The notes: a model not told the origin generated them from the letters alone. A stretch of DNA of 64,000 nt from Achromobacter sp. MFA1 R4 (GCF_900156745.1 NZ_LT707065.1:2604001-2668000), one strand, 5' to 3'; numbered from the stretch's first letter, positions 28,370-38,738 are shown. Program-made: numbers and translations.

Positions 28370-29614
28370 ATGACTGATCGCATTACGACGCGCGAGGTGA
28401 CGGTTGCCTCGCACGATGGCAAGTCCTTCGGCGCCTATCTGGCGGTGCCGGCCTCGGGCCGCGGTCCGGGCCTGGTGCTGTGCCAGGAGATTTTCGGCGT
28501 CAACGACTTCATGCGCCGCAGCGCCCAGCTGCTGGCCGAGGAAGGGTATGTGGTGCTGGTGCCGGACCTGTTCTGGCGCCAGCAGCCCGGCATCCAGCTC
28601 ACGGACGGCCCCGCGGACATGCCGCGCGCGTTCGAGCTGTACAAGGGCTTTGACGTGGACCTGGGCGTGAAGGACATCGCGGCCACGCTCGCCGCGCTGC
28701 GGGCCCTGCCCGAACAGGAAGGCGGCGCGGGCGTACTGGGCTATTGCCTGGGCGGCAAGCTGGCCTATCTGGCGGCGTGCCGAACGGACGCGGACGTGGC
28801 GGTGGGCTATTACGGCGTGGGCATCGAGGACAGCCTGGACGAGGCCGCCAGCCTGCGCGGCCGGCTGGTGCTGCACATCGCGGAGCAGGACGGGTTCTGT
28901 CCGCCCGAGGCGCGCCAGCGCATCCTGGCGGCGCTGGGCGGCAAGCCGGGCGTGGAACTCTACGTGTATCCAGGCGTGGACCATGCGTTCGCGCGCACGG
29001 GCGGCGAACACTACGACAAGCCCTCGGCGCTGATGGCGCACCAGCGCAGCATGGCGGCGCTGCAGCGCACGATCGGGCCGGAATTCGACTATTCCTACCT
29101 GTGGGACAAGCACTGCGAATACGAATTCGGCACGCGCGACGTGGCCGCGACCATGGCGACGATGGTGGCCGAGCCCTACGTGAACCACATCCCCACGATG
29201 ACGGGCGGCGTGGGCCACAAGGAGCTGTCGCGCTTCTACCAGCATCATTTCGTCAACAGCAATCCGCCCGACACGCGGCTGGTGCCGCTGTCGCGCACGG
29301 TGGGTGCGACGCAGATCGTCGACGAGCTGCTGTTCTGCTTCACCCACACCACGGAGATCGACTGGATGCTGCCCGGCGTGGCGCCCACGGGCAATTACGT
29401 GGAGATCCCGCTGGTGGCCATCGTCAAGTTCCGCGGTGACAAGCTCTATCACGAGCACATCTATTGGGACCAGGCCAGCGTGCTGGTGCAGGTGGGCCTG
29501 CTGGATCCCAAGGGCCTGCCCACGGCCGGGCGCGAGACGGCGGCCAAGCTGCTGGACGAGACCTTGCCTTCCAACACGCTGATGGCGCGCTGGAAGGACA
29601 GCGAGAACAAGTAG
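28370..29614 (+). CDS. Dienelactone hydrolase fused to a SnoaL-like (NTF2-fold) domain
   Basis: 414 residues, longer than a usual dienelactone hydrolase (about 230-250). Residues 1-230 show the complete triad: Cys126 in GYCLGG, Asp174 in AEQDGF and His205 in GVDHAF, plus the QEIFGVND segment. Residues about 250-410 resemble a SnoaL-like domain of the NTF2 fold (RDVAATMATMVAEPYVNHIP, FYQHHFVNSNPP, HEHIYWDQASVLVQVGLL). Dienelactone hydrolases open lactone intermediates of (chloro)catechol breakdown. The fused domain may add an isomerase or hydrolase step. It begins a dioxygenase-containing operon. Confidence 0.85.
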   Translation: MTDRITTREVTVASHDGKSFGAYLAVPASGRGPGLVLCQEIFGVNDFMRRSAQLLAEEGYVVLVPDLFWRQQPGIQLTDGPADMPRAFELYKGFDVDLGVKDIAATLAALRALPEQEGGAGVLGYCLGGKLAYLAACRTDADVAVGYYGVGIEDSLDEAASLRGRLVLHIAEQDGFCPPEARQRILAALGGKPGVELYVYPGVDHAFARTGGEHYDKPSALMAHQRSMAALQRTIGPEFDYSYLWDKHCEYEFGTRDVAATMATMVAEPYVNHIPTMTGGVGHKELSRFYQHHFVNSNPPDTRLVPLSRTVGATQIVDELLFCFTHTTEIDWMLPGVAPTGNYVEIPLVAIVKFRGDKLYHEHIYWDQASVLVQVGLLDPKGLPTAGRETAAKLLDETLPSNTLMARWKDSENK

Positions 29615-29623
29615 GGAGACGAC

Positions 29624-30979
29624 ATGCCTTATACCGACGAGCAACTTGCGTCCCTGGTGCGCGGCGACAGCGTGCACCGGGACATCTACACCGATCCGGC
29701 CATCTTCGACCTGGAAATGCAACGCATCTATGGCCGCGCCTGGATCTACGTGGGCCATGAAAGCCAGGTGCCCAAGACGGGCGACTATCACACCACGCGC
29801 CTGGGCGACCAGGACGTGCTGATGGTGCGCGCCGCCGACGGCCGCGTGCACGTGCTGTACAACCGCTGTCCGCACAAGGGCGCGAAGGTGGTGGCCGATG
29901 GCGAAGGCTGCGCCGGCAAGTTCTTCCGCTGCCCGTATCACGCCTGGACCTTCAAGCTGGACGGCAGCCACCTGGGCGTGCCGCTCAAGCAGGGGCTGGA
30001 GGGCACGTCCTACGATCCGGCCGATCCGTCGTTTTCCATGCGCCGCCTGCCGCGCGTGGACAGCTACCGCGGCTTTGTCTTCGCCAGCCAGGCCAGCGAG
30101 GGCCAGGCGCTGGAGGACTTCCTGGGCGGCGTGCGTTCGTCCATCGACAACCTGTGCGACCGGTCGCCGGTGGGCGAGGTCGAGGTGGCGGGCGGCATTT
30201 TTCGCGTGATGCAGCGGTCGAACTGGAAGGTCTTCTACGAAAACCTGCACGACACCATGCACGCCCGCGTCACGCATGAATCTTCCTATGCGGCCGCGCG
30301 CGACGAGGCCAAGGAAATGGGCGAGATGCCGCTCGAGCTGCACATCATGGACGGCAACGGCGAGCCCTACGAGTTCTGGGAAAAGCTGGAGCTGCGCGCC
30401 TACGACAACGGCCACGGCTACATGGAAGGCATCTTCAACCCGGGCGCCGCTGAACGCGATCCCGTGTCGCGCGCGCACTTCGAATCGCTGACCGCCGCGT
30501 ATGGCGAGCAGCGCGCCCGCGAGATCCTGGGCATGAACCGCCACAACACCGTCATCTATGGCAGCGGTTCTCCCCACACCGTGTTCCAGCAGTTCCGGGT
30601 GATCCGCCCGGTCGCGGTGGACCGGACGCTGATCGAGATCCAGACGTTCCGCTGCAAGGGCGCGCCGGAGGGCGTGTTCAAGCGCGCCATGCTGTACGCC
30701 AACGTCATCAACTCGCCGTCGTCCAACGTCATGCCGGACGACATCGAACTCTACAACCGCTGCCAGGAAGGCAACGCGACGCGCGGCGGCGACTGGGTCA
30801 GCATGCACCGCTATCACGGCACCGACCGCGTCGACGCCGACGGCATGGTGTCGGTGAACGGCACCAGCGAATTGCCCATGCGCAATCAGTTCCGCGCCTG
30901 GAAGGCGTACATGGAGGACGGCGCGGGCACGGTCGCCGCGCCCGCCGCGGCCAACAAGGGAGACGGCGCATGCTGCTAG
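29624..30979 (+). CDS. Aromatic ring-hydroxylating dioxygenase, large (Rieske) subunit
   Basis: 451 residues. The Rieske cluster ligands are C82-x-H84 and C103-x2-H106, with 18 residues between the pairs. The mononuclear iron site is D210-x2-H213-x4-H218 with a later Asp in SSNVMPDDIEL. This is the benzoate/anthranilate type of alpha subunit that inserts O2 into an aromatic ring. Substrate is unknown. The stop lies 10 nt inside the beta subunit gene. No ferredoxin or reductase gene occurs nearby, so electrons must come from a partner elsewhere. Confidence 0.92.
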   Translation: MPYTDEQLASLVRGDSVHRDIYTDPAIFDLEMQRIYGRAWIYVGHESQVPKTGDYHTTRLGDQDVLMVRAADGRVHVLYNRCPHKGAKVVADGEGCAGKFFRCPYHAWTFKLDGSHLGVPLKQGLEGTSYDPADPSFSMRRLPRVDSYRGFVFASQASEGQALEDFLGGVRSSIDNLCDRSPVGEVEVAGGIFRVMQRSNWKVFYENLHDTMHARVTHESSYAAARDEAKEMGEMPLELHIMDGNGEPYEFWEKLELRAYDNGHGYMEGIFNPGAAERDPVSRAHFESLTAAYGEQRAREILGMNRHNTVIYGSGSPHTVFQQFRVIRPVAVDRTLIEIQTFRCKGAPEGVFKRAMLYANVINSPSSNVMPDDIELYNRCQEGNATRGGDWVSMHRYHGTDRVDADGMVSVNGTSELPMRNQFRAWKAYMEDGAGTVAAPAAANKGDGACC

Positions 30980-31503
30980 ATCTTGATTTCGACGTCAGCA
31001 CGGCGGACCTCGCCCCGGCGGACGTGCCGGTTGATACCCACCATCGCATCGCCCAGTTCCTGTACCAGGAGGCGCGCCTGCTGGACGAGCGGCGCTATGA
31101 CGACTGGCAGGCGCTGTGGACGCAGGACGGCATGTACTGGATGCCGCGCAAGCCGGGCCAGGAAAGTCCCTACGACTACATCTCGCTGTTCTGGGAAGAC
31201 CGCATGCTGCGCGACGTGCGCATCCGGCGCCTGGAGCACCCGCGCAACTGGTCGCAGCAGCCGCCCACGCGCAGCGCGCGGCTGGTGGGCGGGGTGCAGG
31301 TCGAGGGCGTGGACGCGGGCGGCAACCTGGTGGTCCATTCCGTCTTCCAGATGACCGAATGGCGCAAGCGCCAGCCCCGCCAGCTGGCGGGGCGCTACAC
31401 CCACAAGCTGGCCGCCGAGGGCGACGGCTGGCGCATCCGCATGAAGCGTGTGGACCTCGTCAATTGCGACGATGCGCATGACGCCTTCGAGGTGTTCGTG
31501 TGA
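30970..31503 (+). CDS. Aromatic ring-hydroxylating dioxygenase, small subunit
   Basis: 177 residues of the SnoaL/NTF2-like beta subunit family: FLYQEARLLDERRYDDWQALW near the N-terminus and YTHKLAAEGDGWRIRMKRVDLVNCDD at the end are characteristic. It completes the alpha3beta3 hexamer with the preceding protein and is translated from a start that overlaps its gene. Confidence 0.92.
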   Translation: MLLDLDFDVSTADLAPADVPVDTHHRIAQFLYQEARLLDERRYDDWQALWTQDGMYWMPRKPGQESPYDYISLFWEDRMLRDVRIRRLEHPRNWSQQPPTRSARLVGGVQVEGVDAGGNLVVHSVFQMTEWRKRQPRQLAGRYTHKLAAEGDGWRIRMKRVDLVNCDDAHDAFEVFV

Positions 31504-32111
31504 CGGGCACGGACGCCGCGGTGCTGGCGCTGCACTACCAGAATGACGTCCTGCATCCGGACGGCAAGATCCGCGTCGGGCTGGATGCCGATGGCCAGGC
31601 GCGCCAGCGCCTGCTGGACAACGCCGCGGCCTTGCTGGCGGGCGCGCGCGCGCAGGCGCTGCCCATCGTGCACGTGCGCATCGCGTTCCGCCCCGACTAT
31701 GCGGATCTGCTGCCCAATTGCCAGATTTTCCGCAGCGTGGCGGCGATTGGCGCGGTGCCGGAGGGGCAGTGGGGCAGCGCGTTCTACGAGGGGCTGGAGC
31801 CGCTGGCGGGCAGCGCGCGCGAGTTCGTGGTCAAGCACACGCGCATCAGCGCGTTCTATGGCACGCCGCTTGAGGAAACCCTGCGGCTGCTGGGCGCGCG
31901 CCGGCTGGTGGTGGCCGGCGTGGCGACGCATTCGGTGGTGGAGGGGACGGTGCGCCATGCGGCCGACATCGGCTTTTCGGTAATGGTCGCGCAGGACGCC
32001 TGCGCGTCCGCCGACCCCGCGGTGCATGCGGCATCGCTGGCCAGCATGCGGCTGATCGCGCAGACGGGCACGGTGGACGAGGCGCTGCGCTGGGCCGCCG
32101 CGCCGAACTGA
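31500..32111 (+). CDS. Isochorismatase-like protein lacking the catalytic Cys
   Basis: 203 residues of the isochorismatase-like hydrolase fold. Asp16 (HYQNDVLHP) and Lys112 (VVKHTRIS) of the usual triad are present, but the nucleophile position reads GVATHSVVEGT, with Val146 where cysteine hydrolases have Cys. True isochorismatases also lack this Cys, so the protein could hydrolyse a vinyl ether or act on another non-amide bond; alternatively it is a binding protein. It uses a GTG start overlapping the beta subunit stop (GTGA). Confidence 0.82.
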   Translation: MTGTDAAVLALHYQNDVLHPDGKIRVGLDADGQARQRLLDNAAALLAGARAQALPIVHVRIAFRPDYADLLPNCQIFRSVAAIGAVPEGQWGSAFYEGLEPLAGSAREFVVKHTRISAFYGTPLEETLRLLGARRLVVAGVATHSVVEGTVRHAADIGFSVMVAQDACASADPAVHAASLASMRLIAQTGTVDEALRWAAAPN

Positions 32112-32123
32112 CAAGGAACATTC

Positions 32124-32942
32124 ATGGATTTCTCAGGCTTTCCCGGGCTGGCGGGCAAGACCGCCATCGTCACCGGCAGCACCCAGGGGCTGGGCGCGGA
32201 TATCGCGCGCGGGTTCGCGGCGGCGGGCGCCAATGTGGTGCTGGTCGGCCGCAATGCCGAGGCGGGCGAGGCCCTGGCCCGGGCGCTGGGCGAACGCGTC
32301 CTGTACTGCGAAACCGACATCGGCCAGGACGGCCAGATCCAGGCCTGCATCGACGCCGCGCGCGCGCGCTTCGGGCGGCTCGATATCCTGGTCAACAACG
32401 CCTGCCAGTATGCGGATCGCGGACTGGCGTCCTCGCGCGAGGAATGGCATCGCACGCTGGATACGAACCTGGTGTCGGCGGCGATCTTCACGCAGTTGGC
32501 CGCGCCATTTCTGCCGCGCGGCGGCGTGGTGGTGAACATGGGCAGCACGGGCGGCAAGTTCGGCGCCGCCGGACGGGCGCTGTACCCGGCGTCCAAGGCC
32601 GCGTTGCTGCAGATCACCAAGAACTTCGCGGTGGAGCTGGCGCCGGCGGGCGTGCGCGTGCTGGCGGTGTCGCCCGCCTGGACGTGGTCGCCGTCGGTGG
32701 AGCAGTTGTCGGGCGGGTCGCGCGCGACCGCCGATGCCGTGGGCGCGCATTTCCATCCGCTGGGGCGGGTGGGGTCCGGCGAAGAGATCGCCGCCGCGGT
32801 GTGCTTCGCGTGTTCCGACGCGGCGTCGTGGATGACCGGGGTGGACATCCCGGTGGACGGCGGATTTTCGGTGCTGGGACCGGACCGCGGCATCTCGCCG
32901 CGGGTGTGGTTCAAGGAGCTGATGCCCGGCGACGGGGCGTGA
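32124..32942 (+). CDS. Short-chain dehydrogenase/reductase of the dioxygenase operon
   Basis: 272 residues, classical SDR: VTGSTQGLGADIA, NNACQYAD (an NNAC rather than NNAG), the Ser in MGSTGGKFG, YPASKAA as YxxxK and GVDIPVDGGFSVLG at the end. In this operon it is a candidate cis-dihydrodiol dehydrogenase acting after the dioxygenase, though a role on another alcohol cannot be excluded. It is the last gene of the cluster and is convergent with the DUF342 gene. Confidence 0.9.
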   Translation: MDFSGFPGLAGKTAIVTGSTQGLGADIARGFAAAGANVVLVGRNAEAGEALARALGERVLYCETDIGQDGQIQACIDAARARFGRLDILVNNACQYADRGLASSREEWHRTLDTNLVSAAIFTQLAAPFLPRGGVVVNMGSTGGKFGAAGRALYPASKAALLQITKNFAVELAPAGVRVLAVSPAWTWSPSVEQLSGGSRATADAVGAHFHPLGRVGSGEEIAAAVCFACSDAASWMTGVDIPVDGGFSVLGPDRGISPRVWFKELMPGDGA

Positions 32943-32974
32943 TGGTGTAGATGCCAGACGCCGCTGCCCAGGCT

Positions 32975-34771
32975 TCAGCGGATGACGATCTCGCCTTCTT
33001 CCAGCCCGGCCTTGCCGCCCACCTGGTCTTCCAGGAATTCCTGCATCTTGTTGCCCAGCTGGATCTTCGTGCCGCTACAGAAGCGCCGCGTGGCGGCAAT
33101 GGTGGCGTTCTGCTGCGGCAGCAGGTCGCGCGCAAGCTGGGCTTCCTCGGTTTCCAGCGCCGCCAGGTCGCTGATGAGCTTGGTGTGCGTGTTGCGCGCG
33201 CGCTCGACCACGTCGCCGGTGGCGCGCTGGGGGTTGGCCTGCAGGAACATCAGCAACTGTTCCAGCTTGGCCTTGTCCTCGTTCATCTTCAGGCGCTTGC
33301 GGGTCAGCGCCGAGCGCTTGATGTCGGCGTGCGGATCCAGGCCGGCCTGCACCAGCGTCGGGATGCCCGCCGGCGAGCCGATGGTGCCGGCGCGCACCGC
33401 CAGCAGGGCGCGCGTCTCGCCGCCCGTGATGGCGCTTTGTTGTGTATTGGGCGGGCCGACGTTCACGCTGCCGCCGGCGGCGATGTTGCTCTGGCGGATT
33501 TCGCGCTCGACGTCGATGTCCTGGCCCGCGCTGATGACGGCGTTCTCGATGAACTTCGCGCGCAGCGTGCCGCCACAGACGATGTGCGCGGTGCGCGGCG
33601 TGGCGGTGGCGTCGTGCAGGGTTTCGGCCATGCCGATGATGCCGCCCTTGACCGTGACGCTGCCGCCGGCCTCGACCAGCGCGGCTTCGATGGTCCCGTT
33701 GACGACCACGTCGCCCGTGACGCGCACTTCCATCGTGGCGGCGATGTCGCCGCGCACCTGCAGCGACCCCTCGAACGTGATGTTGCCGGTGGACAGGTTG
33801 ACGGCGTCCACCTCGACCATCGGGTTCACCTGCACGCCGTGGGTGATCAGCGTGGGCGTGCCGGCAATGGCGGCGCGCAGCAGCAGCGGATCCTCCGGGT
33901 CGACCTCGACGCCCGACAGCTCCTTGGAGAAGGGCGTGTCGGGCAGTTCGTCGGGCAGCACGGCTTCGCCCAGCACGTTGGTGCCGTCCACCCCCGGCAG
34001 CGGCGGAATGCGGCGCATGAGCGGGGTGCCGGGCGACACCAGCAGCAGGCTGCCCAGGTCGCGGTAATCCACCTGGGCCAGTTCGTCGATGTCCTCGGCG
34101 CGGGGCTTGAGGCGGTCCAGCAGGCTTTCGAAGCGGGTTGGCGTGCCGCGCGTGGGCGGCGTGCCTTGCGCGGCAATGATGGTCTCGGCGCGACCGAGCG
34201 CGACGGCCTCGGCCAGCGCGGCGTCCAGCACGCCATGGACGATGCCCTGGTCGGCCAGCGCCTGGCGCACCGCCTCGAGCGTGACGGGCTTGCCGCCCTT
34301 GGGCGGGTGCAGCGTCAGCGTCGCGGCCATGCGGGTCGCGTTCAGTTCGATATCGAAGCTGCCGTCCACGACCTGGCCGACGGGGCTTTGCACGGTGTCG
34401 GTGGCCGTGCGGCACAGGTCGATGAAAGCCAGGATGGCGTGGTTGTCCAGGGCCTCGGCGCCCCAGCCCTGGGCGGCGGCGGCGGCGACCAGGATGTCCC
34501 AGGTCGGCAGCTCGGTGTTGGCAGGCGGGGCCTCGTCTTCGTCGGCGACGGCGATGTCGGCGTCGTGTTCGCCGGGCTGTTCGCGGGTCTGGACGAGGGT
34601 TTGGGCGAGGGGGCTTTCAGCGTGATCAGGGGCGTGTCCGCCGTCCTCCGCGGGCGCGGCGCCCGCGGCCGGCTGGGCGTCGTCGGCCGGGCGGGGTGGC
34701 GGCGTATAGACTGCCGTCAGGACGTTGGTGTCGGCATCCAGCAGCAACTGGAGCATGTTTTCTGCGCCCAT
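32975..34771 (-). CDS. FapA/DUF342 family protein
   Basis: 598 residues. The centre (about residues 170-440) has the DUF342 beta-helix pattern, with GTPLMRRIPP, GVQVNPMVEVDAVNLSTGNITFEGSLQVRGDIAATMEVRVTGDV (repeating turns) and VTVKGGIIG; the C-terminus is a coiled coil with KMNEDKAKLEQLLMFLQ. FapA in Vibrio helps set flagellar pole signalling; many homologues are uncharacterised. The start at MGAENM is supported by GAGAGAGGGTGAA directly upstream; an earlier in-frame Met lacks one. No flagellar gene is nearby. Confidence 0.85.
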   Translation of the reverse strand: MGAENMLQLLLDADTNVLTAVYTPPPRPADDAQPAAGAAPAEDGGHAPDHAESPLAQTLVQTREQPGEHDADIAVADEDEAPPANTELPTWDILVAAAAAQGWGAEALDNHAILAFIDLCRTATDTVQSPVGQVVDGSFDIELNATRMAATLTLHPPKGGKPVTLEAVRQALADQGIVHGVLDAALAEAVALGRAETIIAAQGTPPTRGTPTRFESLLDRLKPRAEDIDELAQVDYRDLGSLLLVSPGTPLMRRIPPLPGVDGTNVLGEAVLPDELPDTPFSKELSGVEVDPEDPLLLRAAIAGTPTLITHGVQVNPMVEVDAVNLSTGNITFEGSLQVRGDIAATMEVRVTGDVVVNGTIEAALVEAGGSVTVKGGIIGMAETLHDATATPRTAHIVCGGTLRAKFIENAVISAGQDIDVEREIRQSNIAAGGSVNVGPPNTQQSAITGGETRALLAVRAGTIGSPAGIPTLVQAGLDPHADIKRSALTRKRLKMNEDKAKLEQLLMFLQANPQRATGDVVERARNTHTKLISDLAALETEEAQLARDLLPQQNATIAATRRFCSGTKIQLGNKMQEFLEDQVGGKAGLEEGEIVIR

Positions 34772-35042
34772 TTCACCCTCTCTCCGGTCCCGGCACGAAC
34801 GGCCAGGTTCAATCATTTAGTAATTGAACGAAATATTACGTCATATTCCGGCCTGGCATGAAGGTTACTGCGCAGTAGGGCCAATTTTCTCCGCCTGATG
34901 GCCTAGTGATGTCCCCGTTTTTCCCCGGGACGCGGGCGCGCCGGCGCGGTCTAGGGCATCGGCAGGAAAGACAAAACCGGGATGGCGCAAGCAGCATAGG
35001 GGCTCGCCAACGCGTCGCAGGACGCCGCCGGAGCCCCGTCCC

Positions 35043-35795
35043 ATGTCCCAACCACCCACTCCCCTTCTTTCGGCCACGCGCGCCCTCCTGGCGCGCGCCG
35101 GCGGGATGGCGGCGGTGGCGGCGCTGGCGACGGGCGCTCTGGCGCTGGCGACCACCGCGACGGCCCAGGCCGCCGAGACCTACCGCTACAAGGATCCCTT
35201 CGGCGTGTGGCGGTCGATGAAGGTGCCTGCCGGCACCGGCAAATACTACAAGCGCGCGCAGGCGCGCACCGCGGTGCGCACGGGCGCCGAAAAGCTGTGC
35301 CTGACCTGTGAGCCCGAAGCCGGCGACGGCGCGCGCCGCCAGACCCGCGCGCCCGCCGAGCCGGCGCTGCGCTGGAGCACGGTCAAGCCGACGACCAAGC
35401 ATGACAATCTGATCGCCCGCGCCGCGCTGGACTCCGGCGTGGACCAGGCGCTGCTGACGGCGATCATCGCCATCGAGTCGGGCTTTCGCAGCGATGCGCG
35501 TTCGCCCAAGGGGGCGCTGGGCCTGATGCAGCTCATGCCGGCCACGGCCGCGCCGCTGCTGTCGGTGGATGATGTGGAGCGGGCGCTGGTGGATCCGGCG
35601 ACCAACGTGCAGGCGGGCTCGCGCCATCTGCGCCGGCTGATCGACCGGTATCCCGGCCGCCTGGACCTGGCGCTGGCCGCCTACAACGCGGGCGAGGGGG
35701 CCGTGCGCAAGTACGACGCGGTGCCGCCTTATGCGGAAACCCAGGCCTACGTGAAGAACGTGACCGCCCTGTACGAGCAGTACAAGGCGCCGTGA
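35043..35795 (+). CDS. Lytic transglycosylase (SLT family), exported
   Basis: 250 residues with an N-terminal signal (hydrophobic run about residues 18-42, cleavage near AQA-AE). The C-terminal SLT domain shows the catalytic Glu in AIIAIESGFR and the SPKGALGLMQLMPATA and ALAAYNAGEGAVRKYDAVPPYAETQAYVKNV motifs (each split across the domain). It cleaves peptidoglycan glycan strands without water, leaving anhydromuramic ends. Residues about 45-100 resemble a small basic linker with CLTC. It is convergent with hemL. Confidence 0.9.
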   Translation: MSQPPTPLLSATRALLARAGGMAAVAALATGALALATTATAQAAETYRYKDPFGVWRSMKVPAGTGKYYKRAQARTAVRTGAEKLCLTCEPEAGDGARRQTRAPAEPALRWSTVKPTTKHDNLIARAALDSGVDQALLTAIIAIESGFRSDARSPKGALGLMQLMPATAAPLLSVDDVERALVDPATNVQAGSRHLRRLIDRYPGRLDLALAAYNAGEGAVRKYDAVPPYAETQAYVKNVTALYEQYKAP

Positions 35796-35796
35796 A

Positions 35797-35821
35797 GGGA
35801 GCGGGCGAGGGCGCCGCTCCC
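35797..35821. terminator. Hairpin between convergent slt-type and hemL genes
   Basis: GGGAGCGG (35797-35804) and CCGCTCCC (35814-35821) form a perfect 8-bp stem with a 9-nt loop exactly between the two stop codons. There is no clear T-run on either side, so it may act as a barrier or rho-independent terminator of low strength in both directions. Confidence 0.45.
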
Positions 35822-35828
35822 GGCGGAC

Positions 35829-37106
<1,278 letters not shown>

Positions 37107-37111
37107 GGCGA

Positions 37112-37777
37112 TCAAGGCTTGCGGTGGAAGTTGGGAGAATAGGGCGCCGAGCAGGCTGCGGCGGCGGCCCGGATGCTGGGCGCTTCGAACAGGGCGGTGA
37201 TGACGGCGATGGAATCGGCGCCGGCCTGGACCACCAGCGGAGCGTTGGCGGGCGTGATGCCGCCGATGGCGACCACGGCGGGACGCGGCGCGTCGCGCTC
37301 GTCCGCGAGGCGGCGGGCCTCGGTCAGGACGGACAGCGGCGCGCGCACCGTGTCGGGCTTGACCGTGGACGCGAACATGGCGCCGAACGCGATGTAATCG
37401 GCGCCGCCGTCCAGCAATTCGCGCGCGCGCGCCAGATCGTCGTAGCTGGAGCCGCCCAGGATCAGGTCGGGACCGGCTTCGCGGCGGATGTGCGCAAGGC
37501 TTTCATCGTCGCGGCCGACGTGGGCGCCATCGGCGCCGACCTCCAGCGCAAGGCGCCAGTCGTCATTGATGAGGAACACCACGCCCAGTTCGCGGCACAG
37601 CGGCGCCAGCGCGCGAGCCTGCGCGGCGCGCACCGCGTCGGGCACGTCCTTGCGGCGCAGTTGCAGCGCGCGCATGCCGCCCGCGGCGGCATCGCGCACG
37701 GCTTGCAGCAGGCGGTCGGTGTCGTCCCATTCGGGCGTTACGCCATACAGGCCGGCGGGAAATCGTAGCGGTTTCAT
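37112..37777 (-). CDS. thiE: Thiamine-phosphate synthase
   Basis: 221 residues, TIM-barrel ThiE family. It joins hydroxymethylpyrimidine diphosphate and thiazole phosphate into thiamine phosphate. Motifs: [55 protein letters not shown] and [25 protein letters not shown]. The ATG overlaps the thiD stop by 4 nt. The product before it in the operon (ThiD) supplies its pyrimidine substrate. Confidence 0.94.
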   Translation of the reverse strand: MKPLRFPAGLYGVTPEWDDTDRLLQAVRDAAAGGMRALQLRRKDVPDAVRAAQARALAPLCRELGVVFLINDDWRLALEVGADGAHVGRDDESLAHIRREAGPDLILGGSSYDDLARARELLDGGADYIAFGAMFASTVKPDTVRAPLSVLTEARRLADERDAPRPAVVAIGGITPANAPLVVQAGADSIAVITALFEAPSIRAAAAACSAPYSPNFHRKP

Positions 37778-38625
37778 TGGGGCAGGATCCGGTTGGGGAT
37801 GCGACGGCCCATGCCCGGCAGGAAACTGGCCGCCACAGACGCGTCGGCGTGCGCCAGGCCCTGCCGCACCGCCTCGGGCATCTCCAGGCCGCGCGCCAGC
37901 ATGGCGGTGATCGCGGTGGCCGCCAGTCCGCCGGCGTCGCCGTTGCGGTCCGGGGGCGTCTGCCAGGGCCAGGTATGCGTCTGGCCGCCGGGGCCGAGCA
38001 GCACATTGGCGAAGTGGCCGGGACGCTGGGGGCTGCCCAGCACCAGGACCCATTCCGCGCCGGCGGCCACCAGCGCATGCATCGGCGTAGGTGCGTCCCC
38101 GATATCGATGTCGCCGTCGGCATGCCATTGCGCCAGGCGCAGGTGCTCGATGACCAGCAGATCGGTCTGCGGCAGCACCAGTTCCAGGGTCGCGGCCAGC
38201 AGGTCGTCGGCTTCGTCCTCGTCGGCCGCGTCGGCGGGCAACTGGGCGCGCTGGCCCAGGTGCAGCACCAGCGGCACCTGGCTGTAGTCGGCGGCGACCT
38301 GCGCGGCCACGCTGGCCGTTTCGGCGGTGTATAGTCCGCCCACCTTGATGGCCTGCACCGACATGTCTTCGAGCAGGCAGCGCGCCTGGTCGTCCAGCAG
38401 GTCGGGCGAGACGGGGTGGATTTCTTCGATGCCGGCGGTGTCCTGCACGGTCAGCGCGGTCACGGCCGCCAGGCCATGACAGCCGAGGCGGGCGCAGGTG
38501 ACGGCGTCTGCGGGCAGTCCATCCGATCCCGAAGGATCGAGCGGGCCGAAGACCAAAACGAGAGGGGGAGTAACGGGGGCCACTTGACTGCGCTTGATCG
38601 GGGGCTCCCCCGGATCATTTGGCAT
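37774..38625 (-). CDS. thiD: Hydroxymethylpyrimidine/phosphomethylpyrimidine kinase
   Basis: 283 residues of the ribokinase-like ThiD family. It phosphorylates hydroxymethylpyrimidine twice for thiamine synthesis. Motifs include FGPLDPSGSDGLPADAVTCARLG (family GxDxSGGAG region, here altered), VTALTVQDT, AIKVGGLYTAE and GDAGGLAATAITAMLARG, where the last matches the usual GTGCTLSSAIA catalytic loop with D in place of T and C. The N-terminal loop and this GDAGG are both less canonical than E. coli ThiD, but position next to thiE supports the assignment. First gene of a thiD-thiE-hemL operon; I see no TPP riboswitch upstream. Confidence 0.85.
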   Translation of the reverse strand: MPNDPGEPPIKRSQVAPVTPPLVLVFGPLDPSGSDGLPADAVTCARLGCHGLAAVTALTVQDTAGIEEIHPVSPDLLDDQARCLLEDMSVQAIKVGGLYTAETASVAAQVAADYSQVPLVLHLGQRAQLPADAADEDEADDLLAATLELVLPQTDLLVIEHLRLAQWHADGDIDIGDAPTPMHALVAAGAEWVLVLGSPQRPGHFANVLLGPGGQTHTWPWQTPPDRNGDAGGLAATAITAMLARGLEMPEAVRQGLAHADASVAASFLPGMGRRIPNRILPQ

Positions 38626-38738
38626 GAATCAGGGGAACCCCTATTGGGTTTCGGTAAGATTGTCCCCATTCTAATGGAAGCCCCCCACCTTTGCCCCGCC
38701 GCGGGCTCGCCGGCGGGGAATTGATGTAAGAGAGAACT

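Noticed and set aside
29624..31503. Naming the dioxygenase AntAB or BenAB
   Set aside because: Family features fit, but the reductase gene antC/benC and catechol genes are absent and the other operon members do not match, so a specific symbol is not supported.
38626..38738. Possible TPP riboswitch before thiD
   Set aside because: The 113-nt gap lacks the conserved CTGAGA and ACCTGA-type elements; only short GC-rich dyads such as AGGGG/CCCCT and CCCCGCCG/CGCCGGCGGGG are seen.
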